A stretch of 18,918 bases of DNA from Desulfobacteraceae bacterium. GTDB lineage: Bacteria; Desulfobacterota; Desulfobulbia; Desulfobulbales; Desulfobulbaceae. Each line of letters starts with the position of its first letter. The stretch's first letter is position 1. The translations under genes were made by a program, and so were the position numbers. Shown piece by piece: positions 14,501-18,918 of the stretch. Location: assembly GCA_022837185.1 (NCBI GenBank), contig JALHJD010000025.1, positions 1-18,918 on the forward strand, in the 5' to 3' direction. The notes under the pieces were generated by a model. It was not told where the DNA came from. It made no database searches and worked only from the letters and a program-made list of their open reading frames with translations.

Positions 14501-15056
14501 CGATGGCAATGCCAGGGCCGCGGAAGCCGCGGAAAAAATGGAACGGATTGCGGCTCGGATCCGCCGCCTGGCCGATCAATACACGCGGCTCAGGCTGGCG
14601 ACCATGGTCCTGCAAAACGAGATAGAACGGTATCGCGAAGAGCACCAGGACCCGGTGCTGCGGATCGCCTCCGGCTATTTTGCCCAGCTGACCCTGCACT
14701 CCTTTGCCGGTCTGCGAACCGATATCGATGATACCGGCAATCCCGTGCTGGTCGGGGTTCGCGCCGACAAATCCCGCCTCGGGGTCGCGGCCATGAGCGC
14801 CGGTACCCGGGATCAACTCTATCTCGCCCTTCGTCTCGCCACCCTGGAGTGGCGGCTGGCCAGCAGCGAACCCCTGCCGTTTATCGTCGATGACATCCTC
14901 GTCAACTTCGACGACGCCCGGGCCCGGGCGACACTCGAAACCCTGGCCGACCTGGGAGAGAAAAACCAGGTCATCCTCTTTACCCACCACCGCCGCATCG
15001 TTGATGACGCGCTTGAGCTCAGGGCTGAAAGGCCGGTCTTTGTTCATGAGCTGTGA
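11550..15056 (+). CDS. YhaN-like SMC/Rad50-type ATPase
   Basis: A 1168-residue protein with split ATPase ends and a long coiled-coil middle, as in Rad50, SbcC and YhaN. The N-terminal part has Walker A GPNEAGKS at residues 33-40, then LLYGFPERTADNFQHANE and YGIDHRTLVEGGEDIL, which mark the YhaN-type (AAA_27) subfamily. Residues of about 180-1040 are mostly heptad-like Glu/Lys/Arg/Leu/Ala helices with several breaks. The C-terminal part has the signature SAGTRDQLY (from residue 1083) and Walker B PFIVDDILVNFDD with Asp1114-Asp1115. Only scattered single cysteines occur and no CxxC, so there is no Rad50 zinc hook. It overlaps the nuclease gene by ATGA and presumably forms a complex with its product for DNA-end processing. 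The substrate is not known from the sequence. Confidence 0.9.
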   Translation: MRLKRLDLEAFGPFTGRTLVFDSEAPGLHVVFGPNEAGKSTSLRALKALLYGFPERTADNFQHANEQLLVGGCLQGSDGRELAFFRRKKRKADLLDPDGNPLEPGALADLLHGMDPALFESLYGIDHRTLVEGGEDILAQRGKAGQALFAAGAGISSLKRVLDSLAAEADALFKARGSKQQINQAIADYRELKKIVREASVPSAVWKEHNKRLREAEDELARLEEQSRKTRAEAQRLERLHRTIPQLAELENLRHKLQELGKVVLLPQEFQQHLREVEQDIRETEVQIAKDRARLARLTARQEELPLNRTLLEHAEAIEDLHQRLGAYRTGQRDRVRLDGMRIALRREAGARIEEIRPDLKLRDADSLRPVLGRRRTIHALVSRFEVLAQQAEQAGKEKGEAQQNLEQIGKALAGLPPAREGGELEKSVLLARRAGDIDGQIEELSRDIAAGKKEWRTKLKRLGLWTGEPEQLPELTLPLPETVRRYEAEYGALETEKRQLKRDRRKTEADLHAAVVESKEAAGMGELPSEQDLEAARRKRLQGWLLLRRRWIDCEDVGPEAMAYDPERPVHEAFEQHVARADHIADRLRREAGRITRAAALQARIEGLEETIRHMARQERELATQEERLNEAWRKEWKSVHIDPLSPREMLAWLADIDTLRFRVTDILARESEVAEKKAKRQQYRRILMRELEAVGEKTQFPGGELVPLLVFAESVLEEIDRCRVQADRLLDRQNQARHALERAGTMEAETTTALADWEKKWEASLAGLGLQRQVLPSEAVDLLEIIDDCLSRIKQADELQSRINGIDRDLAGFSEDVAVLLGKTALPELTGLPPDQAVLQLSTLLNTNRQHNRLRQKNSEEVEVLTLEIEKGEKILGSLQERLAGLPAAAGCDRIEDLPEAIRRSGEFQRLQEKISAAESSLAQVSDGLSLEELKRQAREANVDELPGRIATLHRLTREELEPRITEIYKLIGEERGELRRTDGNARAAEAAEKMERIAARIRRLADQYTRLRLATMVLQNEIERYREEHQDPVLRIASGYFAQLTLHSFAGLRTDIDDTGNPVLVGVRADKSRLGVAAMSAGTRDQLYLALRLATLEWRLASSEPLPFIVDDILVNFDDARARATLETLADLGEKNQVILFTHHRRIVDDALELRAERPVFVHEL

Positions 15057-15062
15057 TCGCGG

Positions 15063-15083
15063 CTGCGGAATTGATCTCCGCAG
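15063..15083 (+). terminator. Possible weak terminator after the yhaN-like gene
   Basis: CTGCGGA and TCCGCAG form a seven-base stem with a seven-base loop, seven bases after the stop codon. There is no T-run behind it, so termination would be weak or Rho-dependent. Confidence 0.4.
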
Positions 15084-15099
15084 GTCTCCCTGATTATCG

Positions 15100-15128
15100 T
15101 TGCAAAGTTGTATGGTTAGATGTAGATT
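15100..15128 (+). promoter_or_regulatory. Candidate sigma-70 promoter of the repeat lipoprotein
   Basis: TTGCAA (15100-15105) and TAGATT (15123-15128) are 17 bases apart, each matching four of six consensus bases, in a short AT-rich stretch about 80 bases before the lipoprotein start. Confidence 0.45.
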
Positions 15129-15197
15129 ATTTAACTAGGTAATTTTCTGCGGGAAGGCACCCAACGCTCCTGGTTGGACTCTAATAAACATGTTTTT

Positions 15198-15204
15198 GGG
15201 AGGA
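15198..15204 (+). promoter_or_regulatory. Ribosome binding site fixing the lipoprotein start
   Basis: GGGAGGA lies seven bases before ATG 15212. A TTG two codons earlier (15206) would be too close to this site. Confidence 0.8.
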
Positions 15205-15211
15205 ATTGAAG

Positions 15212-15706
15212 ATGAAAAAATATATTCTGGTCGCTGCAGGTTTGCTGCTGATAAGCATGTACGGATGCAGCAGCGACGAGGCCAAAAAGGCCGCCGAAGA
15301 AGTCAAGCAGGCCGCGCCCGCCACCAAGGAAGCGGTGACTGAGGCCATGGACAAGGCCATGGAAAAAAGTGAACAGGCCGCAACGGCCACCAAGGAAGCT
15401 GCCGGCAAGGCAATGGACAAGGCCGCCGAAATGAGCGCGGAAGCGAAATCCGCCACCGAAAAAGCAGCGGGGGAGGCCCTGGATAAAGCGGCCGACATGA
15501 CCGAGAAAGCTGCAACCGCCACCGAGGAAGCAGCCTCGGCAATGAAGGAAAAAGCCGCCGAGATGACCGAGGAAGCAGCTTCGGCGACCAAGGAAGCAGC
15601 GGGTGAAGGAGTGGACAAGGCAGCCGAAATGACCGGGGAAGCCAAATCCGCCGCCGAGGAAGCAGCAACTGAGATGCAGGAAAAAGCCGGGGAAATGACC
15701 AGGTAG
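15212..15706 (+). CDS. Alanine-rich lipoprotein with six 22-residue repeats
   Basis: A 164-residue protein with a lipoprotein signal: MKKYILVAAGLLLISMYGC, with lipidation expected on Cys19. The box MYGC is slightly unusual at -3 and -2. From residue 26 to 157 the sequence is six tandem repeats of exactly 22 residues, each starting KA(A/M) and mostly ending in Asp or Glu, with a core like SATKEAAGE; a seven-residue tail KAGEMTR follows. The 22-residue unit reads as two 11-residue amphipathic helical turns, like LEA or apolipoprotein repeats, so a long helix or right-handed coiled coil is expected. It has no enzyme motif. It would sit in the periplasm, anchored to a membrane. Possible roles are envelope structure or stress protection; neither is shown. 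It is transcribed alone and convergent with the U32 gene. Confidence 0.88.
   Translation: MKKYILVAAGLLLISMYGCSSDEAKKAAEEVKQAAPATKEAVTEAMDKAMEKSEQAATATKEAAGKAMDKAAEMSAEAKSATEKAAGEALDKAADMTEKAATATEEAASAMKEKAAEMTEEAASATKEAAGEGVDKAAEMTGEAKSAAEEAATEMQEKAGEMTR
15287..15682 (+). repeat. Six tandem 66-base coding repeats
   Basis: Six in-frame units of 66 bases encode the 22-residue repeats of the lipoprotein. Unit length is constant with no insertions or deletions, while the bases have diverged, so the repeat is old or kept by selection on the helix period. Confidence 0.85.
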
Positions 15707-15730
15707 GAATCCGAGGGCGGAGTCAGGCCA

Positions 15731-15756
15731 CCCCGCGGCCCTGAAAGGCCGCGGGG
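15731..15756. terminator. Hairpin between convergent genes
   Basis: CCCCGCGGCC and GGCCGCGGGG form a perfect ten-base stem with a six-base loop (CTGAAA), lying between the ends of the lipoprotein (+) and U32 (-) genes. Neither side has a clear T-run, but position and strength suggest a shared bidirectional terminator. Confidence 0.7.
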
Positions 15757-15759
15757 TAC

Positions 15760-17022
15760 TCAACCTTCTTCCCCGTTGTTTTTCCTGAGAAGGGAATCGG
15801 GTTCCGGGTTGGGAATCAACGGTTCCGTCCGAATGACGACCCGTTCCCCCGGGGTCGCCCTCTCCAGAGATCGCCCGTCTTCCGCGGCGATGGCGACAAC
15901 CGTGCAGTCGACGGCGGCAAGATGGCGGCCGAGGTATTCGATCCTGTCACCCGGCGAGAGCACACAACGGGTTTCTATGACCAGGGGATCCGCCCGGCGG
16001 ACAATGCCGACCGGCACCCATGACTGCGCCACCCGCATGCGGTCGTGGAGCATGTCCGATGCATCCGGCGGCCCGTCAAAAAAATTCTCCGTCCAGCCGC
16101 GGGTCCCGAGCTTGCGGATCTCCCGGCTAAAGTGCTCGGGCATCACCAGCCGGACGATATCTGAACCATCCGCAACCTGGTCCCGCAGCCAGTCCAGCGC
16201 CGCCCGGTAGACCCGCACCACCCCGCCCACGTACCCCACGGCCTTCATCCGCCCTTCGATCTTGAGAGAATCTACCCCGGCATCGATGAGCTGGGGCAAC
16301 CGGTTCAACAGGCACAGGTCGCGGGAATTGAAAATGTAGGTGCCCCGTTCGTCCTCCTCGACGGGGAAAAACAGGCCCGGCCGCTTCTCTTCGACCAGCC
16401 TGTAGGAATAGCGGCAGGGTTGCGCGCAGTCCCCCCGGTTCGCATCCCGGCCGGTCAGGTAACTGCTCAGCATGCAGCGGCCCGAATAGGAGATGCACAA
16501 GGCCCCGTGCACAAATACTTCCAGCTCCACGGCCGTTGCCGCCCTGATCTGCCTGATTTCCTCGATGCCGAGTTCCCGGGCAAGGTTGAGCCTCCTCACG
16601 CCCTGGCCGCTCCAGAATCGGGCGCTGGCTGCATTGGTGACATTTGCCTGGGTTGAGAGGTGCACGGGCAGCTCGGGAACCGTCCGCAACGCGACGGCCA
16701 GGATGCCGGGATCCGCAATGATCAGGGCATCGACCCCCAACGCTCGAAGAAAGCGCAGGTATTCTCCAAGTCCCTCAAAGTCGACATTGTGGGCAAAAAT
16801 GTTGACCGTGACATACACCTTGACGCCCCGCTCATGGGCGTACCGGACAGCCTGTCTGAGTTCTTCGCCGTCAAAATTGCCGGCCCGGGCCCGGAGGCTG
16901 AAGCGCCTGCCCGCCAGATACACGGCATCCGCCCCGTAATGAACGGCCGCCGCCAGTTTTTCAAAGCTGCCGGCCGGCGCCAGCAGTTCCGGTATTTGTC
17001 CTGGTTCCCATGCCATGGTCAT
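15760..17022 (-). CDS. trhP: U32-family protein, TrhP/YegQ-like (tRNA hydroxylation)
   Basis: A 420-residue cytoplasmic protein of the U32 'peptidase' family. It begins PELLAPAGSFEKL with GADAVYLAGRRFSLR, and carries the family signature HGALCISYSGRCMLSSYLTGR followed by GDCAQPCRY. The four cysteines Cys176, Cys183, Cys199 and Cys203 match the set that binds an iron-sulfur cluster in U32 relatives. The C-terminal 70 residues match the YegQ-type beta-barrel. E. coli YegQ (TrhP) acts in prephenate-dependent 5-hydroxyuridine formation at tRNA position 34, and the same role is expected here. It is named a peptidase in many databases, but TrhP is a tRNA-modification protein. The start is placed at ATG 17022 because of AGGAGA five bases upstream; a GTG at 17040 is less likely. 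Confidence 0.88.
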   Translation of the reverse strand: MTMAWEPGQIPELLAPAGSFEKLAAAVHYGADAVYLAGRRFSLRARAGNFDGEELRQAVRYAHERGVKVYVTVNIFAHNVDFEGLGEYLRFLRALGVDALIIADPGILAVALRTVPELPVHLSTQANVTNAASARFWSGQGVRRLNLARELGIEEIRQIRAATAVELEVFVHGALCISYSGRCMLSSYLTGRDANRGDCAQPCRYSYRLVEEKRPGLFFPVEEDERGTYIFNSRDLCLLNRLPQLIDAGVDSLKIEGRMKAVGYVGGVVRVYRAALDWLRDQVADGSDIVRLVMPEHFSREIRKLGTRGWTENFFDGPPDASDMLHDRMRVAQSWVPVGIVRRADPLVIETRCVLSPGDRIEYLGRHLAAVDCTVVAIAAEDGRSLERATPGERVVIRTEPLIPNPEPDSLLRKNNGEEG

Positions 17023-17027
17023 CTTTC

Positions 17028-17033
17028 TCTCCT
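17028..17033 (-). promoter_or_regulatory. Ribosome binding site of the trhP-like gene
   Basis: AGGAGA on the minus strand lies five bases before ATG 17022. The other candidate starts (GTG 17040, ATG 17016) fit it worse. Confidence 0.75.
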
Positions 17034-17103
17034 GCGCCACTCTACCCTCCGCTTCCCGGCCTGTAAAGCGAACTCAGCATCCCCGGCCGGCAAGGAACAG
17101 GTA

Positions 17104-17115
17104 TTGTGAACACAA
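17104..17115. promoter_or_regulatory. Palindrome in the divergent gap
   Basis: TTGTG-AA-CACAA is a perfect 5+2+5 inverted repeat between the divergent trhP-like and ypfJ genes, a possible operator half of a pair with the palindrome at 17138-17154. Confidence 0.4.
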
Positions 17116-17137
17116 CGGCTCGATCTGTCCGGGAATG

Positions 17138-17154
17138 AATTACCAATGGTAATT
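17138..17154. promoter_or_regulatory. AATTACC-AAT-GGTAATT palindrome, possible operator
   Basis: A perfect 7+3+7 inverted repeat in the divergent intergenic region, just upstream of a candidate promoter for ypfJ. The dyad size fits a dimeric helix-turn-helix regulator. It was not matched to a known regulator. Confidence 0.5.
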
Positions 17155-17160
17155 ATTTTC

Positions 17161-17188
17161 TTGTGCTCCTGACCTGTTCTCGTATACA
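17161..17188 (+). promoter_or_regulatory. Weak candidate promoter of ypfJ
   Basis: TTGTGC and TATACA are 16 bases apart, about 70 bases before the ypfJ start. The -35 match is poor (three of six), so this is tentative. Confidence 0.3.
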
Positions 17189-17259
17189 ACAAAAAGAAAG
17201 GGCGCAGTTCTCCCCCTCTGTTCCGTTCCATATCGCTGAAAATCCAGGAGCCGGCAGCC

Positions 17260-18114
17260 ATGCGCTGGGAAGACGGTCGAAAAAGCGAAAACATCGAAGA
17301 CCGGCGCGGCCGCAGGATGACACCCGGTCTCACGGGCGGGGGCATCTTCATCCTTCTGCTTGCCCTTGTCGCCATGTACTTCGGCGTCGATCCTTCCTTC
17401 ATCCTCCAAATCGACAACCAGCTCGGGGGTGACCAGACAGCCTCGGTCGACTATGCTCCCACGCCCGAAGAAAACCAGCTGGCGGAATTTGTCGCCGTTG
17501 TCCTGGCGGATACCGAGGACACCTGGCAAAGTCAGTTTCAGCTGATGGGGCGGACGTATGTCGAGCCCAAGCTGGTGCTGTTTTCCGGCGCCGTTTCTTC
17601 GGCCTGCGGTTTCGCCCAGGCGGCCATGGGCCCCTTTTACTGTCCCGGCGACCGGAAGGTGTATATCGACCTCAATTTTTACCAGGACCTGAAAAACAAG
17701 CTGGGTGCCCCGGGTGATTTTGCCCAGGCTTATGTTATCGCCCATGAAGTGGGGCATCATATCCAGAACCTGGTCGGCATCCTTGACACGGTCCATGGAG
17801 CCAGGCAACAGCTTTCCGAAACGGAGTACAACCGGCTGCTGGTGCGGCTCGAACTGCAGGCGGACTGCCTGGCTGGGGTCTGGGCGCATCACGCCGACCG
17901 GGCCCGGGGGGTGGTCGAACCCGGGGATATTGACGAAGCCCTCAACGCCGCAGCCCAGATCGGCGACGACCGGCTCCAGCAGCAAAACCAGGGCTATGTG
18001 AGGCCCGACTCATTTACCCACGGGACCTCGGAGCAGCGGGCCCGCTGGTTCAAAGAGGGCTTTGTCCGGGGCGAATTCGACAGCTGCGACACCTTTGCGG
18101 CCCGGAACCTGTAA
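17260..18114 (+). CDS. ypfJ: YpfJ-family neutral zinc metallopeptidase
   Basis: A 284-residue protein with a charged N-terminus (MRWEDGRKSENIEDRRG), one membrane helix at about residues 26-42 and a large domain that follows. The start MRWEDGRxSxNIEDRRG and the stretches YVEPKLVLFSG, SACGFAQAAMGPFYCPGDRKVYIDL and LELQADCLAGVWA are typical of the YpfJ (zinc peptidase) family. The zinc motif HEVGHH is at residues 162-167, with Glu198 in LELQAD as the probable third ligand. Length matches the family. Its physiological substrate is not known to me. AGGAG precedes the ATG by ten bases. It is 18 bases upstream of lemA, and the two are probably co-transcribed; both families recur in envelope-quality settings, though the link is not proven. 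Confidence 0.92.
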   Translation: MRWEDGRKSENIEDRRGRRMTPGLTGGGIFILLLALVAMYFGVDPSFILQIDNQLGGDQTASVDYAPTPEENQLAEFVAVVLADTEDTWQSQFQLMGRTYVEPKLVLFSGAVSSACGFAQAAMGPFYCPGDRKVYIDLNFYQDLKNKLGAPGDFAQAYVIAHEVGHHIQNLVGILDTVHGARQQLSETEYNRLLVRLELQADCLAGVWAHHADRARGVVEPGDIDEALNAAAQIGDDRLQQQNQGYVRPDSFTHGTSEQRARWFKEGFVRGEFDSCDTFAARNL

Positions 18115-18132
18115 CCTCCCACACCACTGAGC

Positions 18133-18696
18133 ATGGAGCCGTTCATCATCATTCTGCTTTTCCTGATAGTGACGCCGATCGCCTGGATCATTTCCACCTA
18201 CAACAAGTTCATCAAGTACAAAAACATGATCGAGGAAAGCTGGAGCGGCATCGACGTGGCCCTGAAGCGCCGGTTCAACCTGATACCCAATCTGATCGCC
18301 GCCACCAGGGGCTACAGCAGGCATGAAAGCGACGTCCTGGCCAGAACCGCTGAAGCACGGTCGACTCCATCCGGCATTTCCTCGCGGGCCGAGGAAGAAA
18401 GCAGGATCAGCAGGTCCCTGAGCGGAATCATCGCCCTGGCGGAAGCCTATCCCGACCTGAAGGCAAGCAGCAATTTCCTCGCGTTGCACAACAGTCTGGA
18501 TGAAATCGAGGAGGAAATCCAGCAGGCCCGCAACCGCTACAACATCGCGGTCCGCAAATTCAATACTCTGGTCGAATCCTTTCCCAGCAGCCTCATCGCC
18601 AGGAAATTCGGGTTTGACAGGCAGAAGTTTTTTTCCCTGGAGCTGGCGACCCAGCGTGAACTGCCCGAGGTGAACTTCACTGCGGCATCGTCCTGA
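18133..18696 (+). CDS. lemA: LemA family protein
   Basis: A 187-residue protein with an N-terminal membrane helix (residues 4-21) followed by a helical bundle. The LemA pattern is clear: YNKFIKYKNMIEESWSGIDVALKRRFNLIPNLI early, then LAEAYPDLKAS, FLALHNSLDEIEEEIQQARNRYNIAVRKFN, and near the end FPSSLIARKFGF. The N-terminus is probably outside and the bundle periplasmic or cytoplasmic; LemA orientation is not settled in general and its function is unknown. LemA genes often neighbour membrane proteases, and here it follows the YpfJ metallopeptidase by 18 bases. The ribosome site is weak (GAG before the ATG), which suggests translation is coupled to ypfJ. Confidence 0.93.
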   Translation: MEPFIIILLFLIVTPIAWIISTYNKFIKYKNMIEESWSGIDVALKRRFNLIPNLIAATRGYSRHESDVLARTAEARSTPSGISSRAEEESRISRSLSGIIALAEAYPDLKASSNFLALHNSLDEIEEEIQQARNRYNIAVRKFNTLVESFPSSLIARKFGFDRQKFFSLELATQRELPEVNFTAASS

Positions 18697-18722
18697 CAAC
18701 CGGGACCGCCATCGGCCCCTGC

Positions 18723-18747
18723 CGCGGCCGGAAGCAACGCGGCCGCG
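18723..18747. terminator. Possible terminator hairpin after lemA
   Basis: CGCGGCC and GGCCGCG form a seven-base stem with an eleven-base loop between the end of lemA (+) and the end of the minus-strand gene at the edge. There is no T-run, so it is tentative. Confidence 0.4.
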
Positions 18748-18805
18748 AGTGCCGCTGCCGCCATGACCCTCCGGAGTATCCGCATCCCGTTGCCCACGCT
18801 CCGCC

Positions 18806-18918
18806 TTACCTTTCGCCCGCCACGACCACGCGGTAGGGCTCGTCGCCCACGTCGATCTGCGCGACCTCCCTCTTGCCCACCAGGCCGATGAACTGCAGCG
18901 CGGTGAAGAACAGCCCGA
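18806..18918 (-). CDS. C-terminal end of an unrecognised gene (5' part outside the window)
   Basis: The minus strand is open from the right edge to a TAA at 18806-18808, giving 36 residues: a hydrophobic start (GLFFTALQFIGLVGKRE) followed by a compact end (QIDVGDEPYRVVVAGER). Codon choice is GC-rich and like that of the neighbours, so it is probably a real gene convergent with lemA. It is too short to assign a family. Confidence 0.5.
   Translation of the reverse strand, partial: GLFFTALQFIGLVGKREVAQIDVGDEPYRVVVAGER

Noticed and set aside
15287..15682. Tandem repeats considered as a CRISPR array or mobile-element repeat
   Set aside because: The 66-base units are in frame, diverged in sequence, have no spacers and lie wholly inside a lipoprotein gene.
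18537..18797. Minus-strand open frame with a signal peptide-like start (MRILRRVMAAAALAAALLP)
   Set aside because: Its body runs antisense through lemA, a clear gene, and the alanine stretch comes from the GCC-rich hairpin region. No ribosome site was seen. A truncated exported gene cannot be fully excluded.
1..18918. Search for mobile elements, tRNA or rRNA genes and attachment sites
   Set aside because: No transposase, integrase, tRNA cloverleaf or rRNA-like stretch was seen on either strand.

Overview
The window is GC-rich, densely coded chromosomal DNA. The gene families (a SLC13-type permease beside stand-alone receivers and a CBS protein, NhaD, a sigma-54 promoter, YhaO/YhaN, TrhP, YpfJ, LemA) best fit a Desulfobacterota bacterium, perhaps from the Desulfobulbales. 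That placement is inferred from gene content and style; no marker gene is present.

Left part (1-10086), all on the + strand: a signalling and transport cluster. It opens with the 3' part of a membrane histidine kinase with a Cache-like sensor, followed by a stand-alone receiver and, overlapping it by ATGA, a soluble DHp-type protein whose ATPase half looks decayed. After a 453-base gap that ends in a near-consensus sigma-54 promoter come a 96-residue helical protein, a degenerate receiver, two intact receivers, a CBS-pair protein, a SLC13/DASS-type sodium-coupled permease, a receiver fused to what looks like an LCIB-type beta-carbonic anhydrase, and a NhaD Na+/H+ antiporter. A strong Rho-independent terminator closes the cluster. 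None of the five receiver proteins carries a DNA-binding output. The small protein and two receivers share a short helical motif. My reading, which is inference, is a phosphorelay that acts mainly on proteins and coordinates Na+-coupled anion uptake (possibly bicarbonate), CO2/HCO3- chemistry and Na+ export.

Middle part (10300-15056): a two-gene operon, also overlapping by ATGA, encoding a SbcD/YhaO-like nuclease and a long YhaN-like AAA/coiled-coil ATPase, probably a DNA-repair complex.

Right part (15100-18918): an alanine-rich lipoprotein built from six exact-length 22-residue repeats; convergent to it, a TrhP/YegQ-type U32 protein for tRNA hydroxylation; divergent from that, a YpfJ-type zinc metallopeptidase and LemA; and the last 36 codons of an unrecognised minus-strand gene at the right edge. 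Several perfect inverted repeats lie in the intergenic gaps and are listed as possible operators or terminators.
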